From positions 1 through 16,882 of the forward strand of contig SEBM01000019.1 in assembly GCA_004296145.1 (NCBI GenBank): DNA of 16,882 bases, given 5' to 3'. The stretch is from Flavobacterium sp. Its GTDB lineage: Bacteria; Bacteroidota; Bacteroidia; Flavobacteriales; Flavobacteriaceae. Both the position numbers and the translations under genes were made by a program. This document shows, in pieces, positions 7,483 through 16,176 of this stretch (its first letter is position 1; each line of letters starts with the position of its first letter). A model generated the notes under the pieces. The model did no database searches, was not told the origin of the DNA, and saw nothing but the letters and a program-made list of their open reading frames with translations.

Positions 7483-9090
7483 TTAGTTCCAACCTGGATT
7501 TTGTGTAATAGTACCGTTAGAAAGAATGATTTGCGATTGTGGCAATGGAAACCATCCCTGAGTTTCTGTTCTAAACGTTACAGCAAACTGAGATCCACCA
7601 ACAGTATTATCAATAGCTGCTTTAGTTTTTGCCATTCCTGTACGTAATAAATCAAAATAACGTAAACCTTCCAAAGCTAATTCCAACTGGCGCTCTTTCA
7701 TGATAACATCCTGATTAAGAGTCGTTGCTCTGTGTGAAGTGTTTTTGAAAGCTCTGTCGCGAACTTTATTAAAATCGTCTAAAGCCAAACCATTATTTGT
7801 ACCCAAATTCAATTCGGCTGCCATTAATAAAACATCTGCATAACGAATAACTGCAAAATCCTGGTAGTTATCTATCTGGAAGTTTCCTCCGTTTGCTTCT
7901 ACAATACTAACTCCTGCTTCATTTGTAATAGGGCAATATTTTTTCCATGAATATCCTGTATACTGACGTTGTTCTCTTGCTTCAGCATCAAAGTTTAATG
8001 GTTGTCCTTTGTATTGTTCGTTATTGTAATCTATGAATGATGCTCCTTTACGTGTATCTGCAGCATCATATTCACCCACTAGTTTTGGATTTACAGTTGC
8101 TCCTCCCCAACCTGTAGCATATGGTCCGATTGCTCCTCCACGTGGTGCGATATTTACCTGAAAACGGTTTCCTTCGTGCAAATCCCAGTTTCCTTTTCCT
8201 GAACCGTTAAAACGAACAGCCCAAACCATTTCTGTATTGTCTTCTCCGGCAAAATTTGCAAAAGAAGCCGCCAGCCAAAGATTAGCAAAATCAGCAACTA
8301 ATCCATGTCCACTGTTGCTTACAGCATCATTAATATAAGTTACAGCCTGAGCTTTTGTGATAACTCCTGCTAAATCAGTTTTACCATAAACTCCTGTGTA
8401 GAATAAAAATGTTCTTGCGATATAAGCTTCTGCAGCCCATTTTGTAATACGCCCGTAATTGGCATTCCCTTTTTGAGAGAAATTTTCGTTGCCTAAATTA
8501 TCTGCTGCGAATTTTAAATCTGATGCAATTAATGCATAAGTTACTTCCGGAGCTTGTCTTGGCAATTGAAATTCACTTGTTGTAACTGTGTGATCAAGCG
8601 GAATGATATCTCCAAACATTTTTGCAGCCTGAAAATGAAAGTGGGCTCTTAAAAAACGAGCCTCTGCTTCGTATCTTGTTTTCAAAGCAATATCAGAACC
8701 CCAGTTTACTTTGTCCAGGTTTTCTAATAAAATATTGGCTCTGTAAATTCCTAAATAAGAAGTTGTCCAGATGTTTGCGTTCATATCCTTATCAATCGTA
8801 TATAAAAAACGATCCCATTCTAAATCTCCAGCCGGATCTGCAATACCAAATCCCCCAAAGCAATCATCAGAAGCCTGCTCACTAACAATTAGCGGTCCTC
8901 CATAAGCTTCACGCTGTAAAATATCGTATACTGCTACAAGTCCTTCAAAAGCATCTGAAGGAGTTTTGTAAAAATTGTCAGCTACTTTATCTGTATAAGG
9001 TTCATTTTCCAAAAAATCTTCCGAACAAGCCCCTAAAACCAATAGGCTTGAAAGTGCAAATAATTTTATATATCGTTTCATCGTTTTCAT
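7483..9090 (-). CDS. SusD/RagB-family outer-membrane nutrient-binding lipoprotein
   Basis: 535-residue SusD-family protein, the surface lid that captures glycans and hands them to the SusC channel. The signal ends LVLGAC with Cys22, followed directly by the family hallmark SEDFLENEP (23-31). The N-terminal part (about 30-270) holds the helical TPR-like repeats, including ARFLRAHFHFQAAKMFGD (144-161). The C-terminal RagB/SusD signature contains RYADVLLMAAE (416-426), FNKVRDRAF (440-448), RQLELALEGLRYFDLLRTG (467-485) and the closing FPLPQSQI and QNPGW. The gene starts 3 nt after the SusC stop, which shows tight coupling with its partner. Length is normal for the family. The ligand cannot be read from sequence; xylo-oligosaccharides or xylose-bearing glycosides are inferred from neighbouring genes. 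Confidence 0.96.
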   Translation of the reverse strand: MKTMKRYIKLFALSSLLVLGACSEDFLENEPYTDKVADNFYKTPSDAFEGLVAVYDILQREAYGGPLIVSEQASDDCFGGFGIADPAGDLEWDRFLYTIDKDMNANIWTTSYLGIYRANILLENLDKVNWGSDIALKTRYEAEARFLRAHFHFQAAKMFGDIIPLDHTVTTSEFQLPRQAPEVTYALIASDLKFAADNLGNENFSQKGNANYGRITKWAAEAYIARTFLFYTGVYGKTDLAGVITKAQAVTYINDAVSNSGHGLVADFANLWLAASFANFAGEDNTEMVWAVRFNGSGKGNWDLHEGNRFQVNIAPRGGAIGPYATGWGGATVNPKLVGEYDAADTRKGASFIDYNNEQYKGQPLNFDAEAREQRQYTGYSWKKYCPITNEAGVSIVEANGGNFQIDNYQDFAVIRYADVLLMAAELNLGTNNGLALDDFNKVRDRAFKNTSHRATTLNQDVIMKERQLELALEGLRYFDLLRTGMAKTKAAIDNTVGGSQFAVTFRTETQGWFPLPQSQIILSNGTITQNPGWN

Positions 9091-9093
9091 AAA

Positions 9094-12000
9094 TTAAAAG
9101 TTAACATTTAGACCCATCATGTATGTTCTAGGCTGTGGATAATATCCAACATCAATTCCTTTTGCCCATGATTGATTTACGTTTCCGAAACCAATTTCAG
9201 GATCCATACCTTGGTATTTTGTAAAAGTGTAAAGATTATTTCCTGCCACATACAATCTGAATTTACTGAAGAAACTCAACTTGTTTGTTAATTTTGTCAA
9301 ATCACATCCGATAGTCGCATTTTTAATTCTGAAGAAGTCTGAATCCTGAACATATAAATCTGAAAACTTAGTGTAGTTTCCATTATTATCTGTACCGTAT
9401 GTAACTCTTGGTGTTGTGTTTGAACTTCCTTCTGTTGTCCATCTGTTTAGAACATCTGTTGTGTAATTAGTATAACCACGAGTGTAATCATGAATTCCAA
9501 AAACATTCTGACCTCCGGCTGTACCGTAAGTATTTACAGAAATATCGAATGCTTTATAAGATACTTCAAAATTTAATCCATAAGTAATATCCGGATTTGG
9601 ATTTCCAACTTGTGTTTTATCATTGGCATCAATTTTACCATCTTTGTTTAAATCTACAAAACGAACATCTCCCGGAACAGCATTTGGCTGAACTCCTGCC
9701 TGAACTTCTGCAGCATTTTGGAAGATTCCATCTGTTTTTAATCCGTAGAAATACCCCATTGGTTTTCCTACCTCAACACGGTTCATCTCGTCTAAACCTT
9801 GAAACAATACGTTTGATTCTCCGTGAATAACCCCTTCGCTGTTTGCAATTCGAAGTACTTTATTTTCATTATGAGAAATGTTTGCATTTACAGCGAAAGC
9901 CCAGTCTTTTCCAAAACTTTTGCGGTATCCTACAGCAACTTCAAAACCTTTGTTACTTACATCACCACCATTCACATACGGTGCAGTTGCTCCTGCATAA
10001 GTTGGTATAGAAGCCAATACTAACCAGTCTTTTGTCTTTTTATCATAATAATCAAAAGTCAGGGTAAAGTTGGTAAACAATGTAGCATCAAAACCTAAAT
10101 CTAATTGCTCTGAAGTTTCCCATTTCAAATCACGGTTTGCAAGCTGATCAGGGCTTGAACCTACTAATAATGTCTCATCACCTGTACCAAAATGATATGT
10201 TTTATCTGTAGAGTTGATTGTTGACATATAAGCAAATCTTCTTCCAAACTGGTCATTACCATTTTGTCCCCAGCTTGCTCTAAGTTTTAAAGTATTTACT
10301 GCCTGGCTGTTTGGGAAGAAATCCTGATTTACGTTCCAACCTGCAGAAAATGAAGGGAAGATTGCGTATTTGTTATTTGGTCCAAACTCTGAAGATCCGT
10401 CTCTACGAACCGTAGCAGAAAATAAATATTTGTTATTGTAATCGTATAATAAACGCCCAAAGTAAGACTGGATCGCATAATCTTTACGATTTCCTTTTAC
10501 CACATTTGATGTTGGGTCTTTTGAGTTATCTAAATAAGCATGTTCAAAATCATCAAAGATTAAGTTTTTCCCCTGACCTTCCATATAATCAGCAGAATTC
10601 TTTTTAGCAGAAGTACCTACTAATGCATCAAAATTATGTGCTCCTAATGAAATTTTGTATTGTAATGTATTCTCAAAAATCCAACCCAATGATTTTGTAG
10701 CACTTTGTGTTACCGTAGAAACAACATTATTATCAGTAGATGAAAGTGAATATTCTGGTCTGAAAGAACGGAAATTACTATCACTCATATCTGCACCAAA
10801 ACTAGTTCTGAAAGTAAAATCTTTAAGGAATTTTAATTCTGCAAAAACATTCCCAACGTAACGGTTTGTTTTAGTTTGATTAAAGTTGTTATAGTATAAT
10901 GACCCAACAGGATTTGTTACATCTGCAGAAATAGTAGAATGTGCAAAACTTCCGTCAGCATTATAAGCAGCGTCAACCGGAGCAGCGTTTAAGAAACTTC
11001 TGATTCCATTGCTGTAGATTCCGTCATCAGCAATTCCGCTTGATTTAATATTAGTAAAAGCAAAGTTTTCACCAATTTTCAAATGTCCTTCAATAACTTC
11101 AGAAGTTGAATTTACATTAAAAGTAATACGGTCATATTGCGATTGGTTTGTATTTCCACCAATCATACCTTCCTGTCCGTAGTAAGATAAACCTGTTGCA
11201 ATAGTAGATTTTTTGTCACCTCCTGTAATTAAAAGGGAGTGATTTTGTTTCATCGCACCATCTTTAAACAAATCTTCCTGCCAGTCATGATTTGGTAAAG
11301 TTGCTACCTGAGCTGGTGTATACAAAGGAGTATAACCTGAATTCACACGAGCTTCATTGATAATTGTAGTATACTCTTGTGTATTCATCAAATCCAGTTT
11401 TTTAGCAACTTGCTGAAAACCTGTATAAGAGTTAAAAGACACATTCATTTTACCATCTTTACCTTTTTTAGTTGTTACTAAAATAACTCCGTTTGCTGCT
11501 CTTGCACCATAGATAGAAGCTGCAGAAGCATCTTTAAGAACATCGACCCTTTCTATAACTGAAGGATCAAGATATCCGATTCCGTTATCAACAACAACAC
11601 CATCCACAACATAAAGCGGATCGCTGTTTCCTGCTGTACCTGCTCCACGAATGTTTACCACCATGTTAGCGCCCGGCTGTCCTGAAGATGAAGTAACGTT
11701 AACACCAGAGGCCTGACCTTGCAAAGCATTTACAACATCAAGACTCGCAACTTGTTGGATATCTTTTCCTGATACCAATGAAGTTGCAGCTGTATTTACC
11801 TTTTTCTTTTGTGTACCGTAACCGATTACCACAATTTCTTTAAGTTCTGCTGTTTCTGTTTGTAGCGTTACATTAATTGTTCTTTGAGTTCCAACAGTTA
11901 TTTTCTGAGTTTTGTAACCCATAAAACTGACTACTAGTACATCACCGGCTTTTGCTTCGATTTTATAAAGTCCGTCAAAATCTGTTGCAGTACTTGTTTT

Positions 12001-12180
12001 TGTTCCCTGTACTAAAATGGTCGCACCCGGAACTCCCATACCGTCATCTGACGATATTATATTTCCACTTACAGTTTTAGATTGCTCTTGCGCAAAACCA
12101 GATTGTAATGTAAAGACGCTTAGCAGCAGCGCCATACAATAAGGAAGCAGTGTTGTTTTTATACAATAATTGCTCTTCAT
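9094..12180 (-). CDS. SusC/RagA-family TonB-dependent outer-membrane transporter
   Basis: 1028-residue TonB-dependent receptor of the SusC/RagA class, importing oligosaccharides across the outer membrane using TonB energy. Residues 1-30 are a signal peptide ending GFA-Q. A carboxypeptidase-like regulatory domain (about 36-112) is followed by the TonB-box-like segment KEIVVIGYGT (114-123). The plug (about 125-240) contains SDPLYVVDG (186-194) and the SusC signature DVLKDASAASIYGARAANG (213-231). The rest is the beta-barrel, ending in NVNF with the terminal Phe expected for BAM assembly. The frame stays open to 12276, but that would overlap the xylA end and place 32 non-signal residues in front; the start at 12180 gives a clean signal peptide. 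It is followed after 3 nt by SusD and preceded by xylA with a 49-nt gap. Presence of the N-terminal extension domain but no anti-sigma-interacting domain argues against transcriptional signalling through this receptor. Confidence 0.96.
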   Translation of the reverse strand: MKSNYCIKTTLLPYCMALLLSVFTLQSGFAQEQSKTVSGNIISSDDGMGVPGATILVQGTKTSTATDFDGLYKIEAKAGDVLVVSFMGYKTQKITVGTQRTINVTLQTETAELKEIVVIGYGTQKKKVNTAATSLVSGKDIQQVASLDVVNALQGQASGVNVTSSSGQPGANMVVNIRGAGTAGNSDPLYVVDGVVVDNGIGYLDPSVIERVDVLKDASAASIYGARAANGVILVTTKKGKDGKMNVSFNSYTGFQQVAKKLDLMNTQEYTTIINEARVNSGYTPLYTPAQVATLPNHDWQEDLFKDGAMKQNHSLLITGGDKKSTIATGLSYYGQEGMIGGNTNQSQYDRITFNVNSTSEVIEGHLKIGENFAFTNIKSSGIADDGIYSNGIRSFLNAAPVDAAYNADGSFAHSTISADVTNPVGSLYYNNFNQTKTNRYVGNVFAELKFLKDFTFRTSFGADMSDSNFRSFRPEYSLSSTDNNVVSTVTQSATKSLGWIFENTLQYKISLGAHNFDALVGTSAKKNSADYMEGQGKNLIFDDFEHAYLDNSKDPTSNVVKGNRKDYAIQSYFGRLLYDYNNKYLFSATVRRDGSSEFGPNNKYAIFPSFSAGWNVNQDFFPNSQAVNTLKLRASWGQNGNDQFGRRFAYMSTINSTDKTYHFGTGDETLLVGSSPDQLANRDLKWETSEQLDLGFDATLFTNFTLTFDYYDKKTKDWLVLASIPTYAGATAPYVNGGDVSNKGFEVAVGYRKSFGKDWAFAVNANISHNENKVLRIANSEGVIHGESNVLFQGLDEMNRVEVGKPMGYFYGLKTDGIFQNAAEVQAGVQPNAVPGDVRFVDLNKDGKIDANDKTQVGNPNPDITYGLNFEVSYKAFDISVNTYGTAGGQNVFGIHDYTRGYTNYTTDVLNRWTTEGSSNTTPRVTYGTDNNGNYTKFSDLYVQDSDFFRIKNATIGCDLTKLTNKLSFFSKFRLYVAGNNLYTFTKYQGMDPEIGFGNVNQSWAKGIDVGYYPQPRTYMMGLNVNF

Positions 12181-12229
12181 AATAATTAAGAATTGGTTAA
12201 ATTTATAGTTAGTTACCTTATAATTTAAT

Positions 12230-13552
12230 TTAGTATGCATTCGAAATAATCTGTTCGAATAATTCCTGTCTACCACTTAATGGTTGAGGCTCTCCGCTTG
12301 CACGGGCAATTTTACTAAGATCTTCAAGAGACAATTCTCCTTTTTCAAACTTAGCTCCGTTACCTCCGTCAAACGAACTGTAACGCTGAGTACGTAATTT
12401 TCTGTAATCTGTATTTTGTAAAATGTGATCTGCACAGATTAATCCTCTTGCAAAAACATCCATTCCTGAAATGTGTGCAATGAATTTATCTTCTAAATCA
12501 ATTGAATTTCTTCTCACTTTTGCATCGAAGTTTACTCCTCCGCCCTGAATTCCACCGCCTTCTAAAATCACAAGCATTGCCTGAGTAACTTCCTGAAGAT
12601 TGATTGGAAACTGATCGGTATCCCAGCCATTTTGGTAATCACCGCGGTTAGCATCAATACTTCCTAACATTCCGGCATCAACAGCAACCTGTAATTCATG
12701 TTCAAAAGAATGTCCTGCAAGTGTCGCGTGGTTTACTTCAAGGTTTAATTTGAAATCATCCTGAAGTCCGTATTTATTAATGAAACCTAAAGAAGTCGCT
12801 GCATCAAAATCATATTGATGTTTAGTTGGTTCCATTGGTTTTGGTTCTATTAAAAAGTTTCCTTTGAAACCTTCTTTTCTTGCATAATCTTTACAAGTAT
12901 TTAAGAATCTTCCCAAGTGGTCTAATTCTCTTTTCATGTCTGTGTTTAGCAAACTCATATAACCTTCGCGTCCTCCCCAGAAAACATAATTTTCACCACC
13001 AAGAGCTATCGTAGCATCAATTGCAATTTTTGCCTGAGCTCCGGCGTAAGCCAAAACATCAAAATTTGGATTCGTTGCTGCACCATTCATGTATCGTGGA
13101 TTGCTGAACAAGTTTGAAGTTCCCCACAATAATTTAATTCCGGATTCCTGTTGTTTTTGCTTTGCATATTCAACCATTGTGTGAATACGGGTTTCAAATT
13201 CTGCCAAAGTTGGCGCATCGTCAACCACATCTACATCATGAAAACAATAATATGGCAAACCTAACTTCGTCATAAATTCAAAAGCGGCATCCATTTTGTC
13301 TTTGGCTCTCAAAATTGCATTTTCGTTTTTGTCCCATGCAAAAGTTTCAGTCGAAGCTCCAAACGGATCTCCTCCAGTGTTACATAGCGTATGCCAGTAA
13401 GCCATCGAAAAACGCAAATGTTCTTTTAATGTTTTTCCCGCAACGACACGATTTTCATCATACCATTTAAATGCTAACGGGTTATCACTTTCTCTACCTT
13501 CAAATTTGATGGTATCTATGTTTTTGAAATAAGATTGTTTTGTTGTGCTCAT
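12230..13552 (-). CDS. xylA: Xylose isomerase
   Basis: 440-residue class II xylose isomerase, cytoplasmic, converting D-xylose to D-xylulose with two divalent metal ions. Active-site and metal residues are all present: His105 and Asp108 in FHDVD, Glu236 and Lys238 in EPKP, Glu272 and His275 in LEVNH, Asp300 in SIDANRGD, Asp311 and Asp313 in WDTDQFP, and Asp343 in NFDAK. They match the Escherichia coli enzyme's residues with an offset of about four. Length is normal and no damage is seen. The start codon is 2 nt beyond the xylB stop, so the two are almost certainly cotranscribed and translationally coupled. Unusually, it is followed by susC rather than by a permease, tying cytoplasmic catabolism to outer-membrane import. 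Confidence 0.98.
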   Translation of the reverse strand: MSTTKQSYFKNIDTIKFEGRESDNPLAFKWYDENRVVAGKTLKEHLRFSMAYWHTLCNTGGDPFGASTETFAWDKNENAILRAKDKMDAAFEFMTKLGLPYYCFHDVDVVDDAPTLAEFETRIHTMVEYAKQKQQESGIKLLWGTSNLFSNPRYMNGAATNPNFDVLAYAGAQAKIAIDATIALGGENYVFWGGREGYMSLLNTDMKRELDHLGRFLNTCKDYARKEGFKGNFLIEPKPMEPTKHQYDFDAATSLGFINKYGLQDDFKLNLEVNHATLAGHSFEHELQVAVDAGMLGSIDANRGDYQNGWDTDQFPINLQEVTQAMLVILEGGGIQGGGVNFDAKVRRNSIDLEDKFIAHISGMDVFARGLICADHILQNTDYRKLRTQRYSSFDGGNGAKFEKGELSLEDLSKIARASGEPQPLSGRQELFEQIISNAY

Positions 13553-13554
13553 TA

Positions 13555-15048
13555 TTATTGTTCGATTTTAATGTGATTCTTCCATTCGTTGTATAAATCC
13601 TGATATTGACTTGTCAGGATTTTATTTGGTTCAATTCTTTCTAAACATTGCAAGCCCTGAAAAGCTTCGTCAAGCGAATTGTAATATCCGTAACCAAAAG
13701 CAGCGCCTCTTGCAGCACCTTCTGCTCCCGATGTATTGTATAATTCTAAAGTAGTTTGTGTAGTATTGGTGAAGATTTCCCTGAAAACCGGACTCAAAAA
13801 CAGGTTTGAATTTCCTGCTCTCACCACAGTTCCCGAAACGCCTACCGATTTCATAACATCAAAACCGTAGTTCATGGCAAACACGATTCCTTCGCAGGCA
13901 GCACGCACTAAATGTGATGGCTGATGAATATTGAAATTTAAATTCTGAATTCCCGATGTCGCATTTTTGTTATTGAAAATACGCTCTACTCCATTTCCGA
14001 AAGGATAAAAACGAAGTCCGTTGCTTCCTGCTTCTACTTTTGCAGCTTCGGCATTTAGTTTTTCGTACGCAATTAATTCGTTTCTGTCAACTGACATGAT
14101 TTTGCGAAGCCATTGATATAATATCCCAGAGCCATTAATGCACAACATAACGCCATTTCGTTTTTGTGCTTCGGCATTATTTACATGCAAAAAAGTATTG
14201 ATTCTGTTTTGTTTGTCGTAAGCATCCTGATCGCTCACCGCATAAACAACTGCCGAAGTTCCGGCTGTTGTAGCAATTTCGCCAGGTTTCAAAACATTTA
14301 ATGATAAAGCATTATTTGGCTGATCGCCTGCTCTGTAAGTAATTTTTGTATCAGGATTTAATCCTAATTCAGAAGCAATTTCAGTATGAATTGTTGCCTG
14401 AACTCCGAAATTTGAAACGATTTCCGGAACAATTTCTTCTGATAATCCCATTTGAGAAAGAATTTCCGAAGCTAATTTCCCTTCTGAGAAATTCCATAAA
14501 GCAGCTTCTGATAATCCTGAAGTACTGATTTGGGCAATTTTTGACAATTTTGCAGCAATAAAATCTCCCGGAAGCATCATATATTTTGCTTTCGCGAAAA
14601 TTTCAGGCTGATTGTCTTTTACCCATTTTAGTTTTGAAGCCGTAAAATTTCCCGGACTTCCCAAAATTTGCTGCTGACAATTTTCAGCTCCTATTTTATC
14701 ATAAATTTCATCTCCAATAATGGCAGCGCGGCTATCACACCAAATAATTGAAGAACGAACCGGATTTAGATTTTCATCAGTCAAAACCAAACCGTGCATT
14801 TGGTAGGCAATTCCAATTCCAACAATCTTTTTTAAATCAATATCTGATTTTGAACCCAATTGTCTGATTCCGTCTTTTACAAATTGCCACCAGGATTCAG
14901 GATCTTGTTCGGCCCATCCAAATTTTGGAGCATTAATAGCCATTTCAAAATCAGGAACACTAACTGCACCAGTTGTTACTCCTTTTTCAGGATCAAAAAC
15001 TGATAGTTTTATCGAAGAGCTTCCTAAGTCAATTCCTAAAAATAACAT
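13555..15048 (-). CDS. xylB: Xylulokinase
   Basis: 497-residue FGGY-family sugar kinase, phosphorylating D-xylulose to xylulose 5-phosphate with ATP for entry to the pentose phosphate pathway. The N-terminal domain opens with LGIDLGSSS (4-12), holding Asp7, and has MHG (84-86), which corresponds to the substrate-contact segment of E. coli XylB. The catalytic base is Asp242 in RAGDQPNN, followed by the ATP-site segment TTAGTSAVVYA (260-270). The C-terminal domain has RAACEGIVFAM (382-392) and the GAEGAARGAA segment (441-450). Xylulokinase rather than glycerol- or ribulokinase is supported by these motifs and by the adjoining xylA 2 nt downstream. It is the first gene of the minus-strand cluster, with the divergent regulatory region at its 5' side. 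ATG at 15048 gives a standard N-terminus. Confidence 0.96.
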   Translation of the reverse strand: MLFLGIDLGSSSIKLSVFDPEKGVTTGAVSVPDFEMAINAPKFGWAEQDPESWWQFVKDGIRQLGSKSDIDLKKIVGIGIAYQMHGLVLTDENLNPVRSSIIWCDSRAAIIGDEIYDKIGAENCQQQILGSPGNFTASKLKWVKDNQPEIFAKAKYMMLPGDFIAAKLSKIAQISTSGLSEAALWNFSEGKLASEILSQMGLSEEIVPEIVSNFGVQATIHTEIASELGLNPDTKITYRAGDQPNNALSLNVLKPGEIATTAGTSAVVYAVSDQDAYDKQNRINTFLHVNNAEAQKRNGVMLCINGSGILYQWLRKIMSVDRNELIAYEKLNAEAAKVEAGSNGLRFYPFGNGVERIFNNKNATSGIQNLNFNIHQPSHLVRAACEGIVFAMNYGFDVMKSVGVSGTVVRAGNSNLFLSPVFREIFTNTTQTTLELYNTSGAEGAARGAAFGYGYYNSLDEAFQGLQCLERIEPNKILTSQYQDLYNEWKNHIKIEQ

Positions 15049-15191
15049 CGTTGGTATTTTATTTAATTAAAGAATTATTGTTGCTTTGCAAATCTTATAG
15101 TCATAATGAATTTATCTTATGGTAGATTTGACTACAAGTGTAAAACATTTTTTCTGTATTAACAAAATATTAGGGATATTTTTTTGCTATT

Positions 15192-15210
15192 ATGAGTTAA
15201 GCACACTCAT
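15192..15210. repeat. Inverted repeat ATGAG-N9-CTCAT, candidate operator half
   Basis: Perfect 5-bp arms, ATGAG (15192-15196) and CTCAT (15206-15210), with a 9-nt spacer, giving a 19-bp dyad. It lies only 4 bp from a second dyad, inside the divergent region. The size fits a dimeric winged-helix regulator, but five-base arms are short and could occur by chance in a region of this length. Confidence 0.25.
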
Positions 15211-15214
15211 TTTT

Positions 15215-15234
15215 GTCAATACATTAAAATTGAC
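15215..15234. repeat. Inverted repeat GTCAAT-N8-ATTGAC, candidate operator
   Basis: Perfect 6-bp arms, GTCAAT (15215-15220) and ATTGAC (15229-15234), separated by 8 nt, giving a 20-bp dyad near the middle of the xylB-regulator intergenic region. Its size and position fit an operator for a dimeric winged-helix repressor such as the adjacent Nudix-type regulators, which would then control both directions. The half-site GTCAA recurs several times in the same region. I do not know the operator sequence for this regulator subfamily, so this is a proposal from symmetry only. Confidence 0.35.
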
Positions 15235-15442
15235 CCTGAAATTGAAAAAAAAATTATCGAAAAAATATCGAATTAGCGATTTGGCAATCAGACATTTAAG
15301 AATAAAAAAATTAAAAAGAATAAATTAGCAGTCAAACAACACACTGATTATCAGAAAATTGTTACGTTAAAAAAAATATAAAAGATTTAAGACGTCAATT
15401 ATTCATTTTATTTATTTAATTTGTCAAAATTTAGAGCAGGAT

Positions 15443-16159
15443 ATGGTTAAAAATGGAGATGACGATTCACTATTAAAAAGCGAACAAACCGCAATGAATG
15501 CGATCACAATTGACTGCGTCATTTTTGGTTTTGATAAAGGTAGTCTCGAAGTACTTTTGGTACAACACGGAGAAGGTATCAGTAAAGGAAAATGGGGTCT
15601 TCCGGGAGGTTGGATTTATAAAAGAGAAAGTACAGATAATGCTGCTCATCGTTTATTGAATGAACTTACCGGTCTTGACAATATCTATTTGGAGCAATTA
15701 AAAGCATTTGGCGATCCGGATCGTTTTCCGCTTCGACGTGTTATTACTATCGGATATTATGCTTTGGTCAAACGCGAAGATTATAATATTAAAGCCGGTT
15801 TTACAGCTTCTGATGCACAATGGTATAAAATAAACAGTATTCCTGATTTAATTTATGACCATAACGAAATTTTATCTTATAGTCTGCAACACCTTAGAAA
15901 CAGAGTTCGTCAGGCACCGCTTGGATTCAATCTTTTGCCCGAAAAATTTACTTTGTTGCAATTAATGCATTTATATGAAGAAATTTTGGGTGTTGAAATG
16001 GATAAATCAAATTTCAGACGAAAGATTCTCCATATGAAATTATTGGTTGCACTTGATGAGAAACAACAGGATGTTTCGCACCGTGCCGCTAAACTATATA
16101 AGTTTGACCCTGCGATTTATAAAAAACTTACCGAAAGAGGATTCAATTTTGAGTTTTAA
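15443..16159 (+). CDS. Nudix-domain winged-helix transcriptional regulator (NrtR/AraR-like), copy 1
   Basis: 238-residue regulator. The N-terminal Nudix fold (about 20-150) keeps the frame of the Nudix box (Gly56, Glu62, Arg70, Glu74, Gly77), but two catalytic-site glutamates are replaced by Leu71 and Leu75 (RLLNEL in place of REUXEE). Hydrolysis is therefore unlikely and the domain probably binds an effector. The C-terminal winged helix (about 163-225) contains FTLLQLMHLYEEILG (169-183) and the probable recognition segment SNFRRKI (189-195). Known relatives include NrtR and the Nudix-type arabinose regulator AraR of Bacteroides. Divergent placement from xylB suggests that it controls xylose or pentose genes, with a sugar or sugar phosphate as effector; repressor or activator cannot be told. 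ATG at 15443 is used; the next in-frame Met is residue 18, just before the conserved domain. A paralogue begins 17 nt after its stop. Confidence 0.9.
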   Translation: MVKNGDDDSLLKSEQTAMNAITIDCVIFGFDKGSLEVLLVQHGEGISKGKWGLPGGWIYKRESTDNAAHRLLNELTGLDNIYLEQLKAFGDPDRFPLRRVITIGYYALVKREDYNIKAGFTASDAQWYKINSIPDLIYDHNEILSYSLQHLRNRVRQAPLGFNLLPEKFTLLQLMHLYEEILGVEMDKSNFRRKILHMKLLVALDEKQQDVSHRAAKLYKFDPAIYKKLTERGFNFEF

Positions 16160-16176
16160 AAACATACTTTATCAAA

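Larger units (their letters stand above)
15049..15442. promoter_or_regulatory. Divergent intergenic control region between xylB and the regulators
   Basis: A 394-bp very AT-rich stretch with no credible gene. It must hold the promoters of the minus-strand xylB operon and of the plus-strand regulator pair. The best minus-strand match to the Bacteroidota -33/-7 pattern (TTG, about 20 nt, TANNTTTG) is CTTG near 15135-15138 with TAAATTCA at 15107-15114. It has two mismatches, so no promoter is called. Two inverted repeats lie at 15192-15210 and 15215-15234. GTCAA or its complement TTGAC recurs at about 15128, 15215, 15230, 15331, 15394 and 15423. A TATCGAA direct repeat (15255 and 15266) has an 11-bp period, close to one helical turn. 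Poly-A runs suggest bendable DNA. Confidence 0.6.

Noticed and set aside
12181..12276. 32-residue upstream extension of the SusC frame
   Set aside because: It overlaps the xylA end and would precede a standard signal peptide that starts at 12180.
15085..15092. 8-bp palindrome TTTGCAAA near the xylB start
   Set aside because: Too short and too common in AT-rich DNA to claim as a regulatory site.
15107..15138. Possible minus-strand promoter (CTTG, 20 nt, TAAATTCA) for xylB
   Set aside because: Two mismatches in the -7 element against TANNTTTG; in DNA this AT-rich such matches are expected by chance.
15119..15328. Plus-strand frame of 69 codons in the intergenic region
   Set aside because: Low-complexity Lys/Leu/Ile-rich product from AT-rich DNA, no recognisable domain, and it overlaps the likely operators and promoters.
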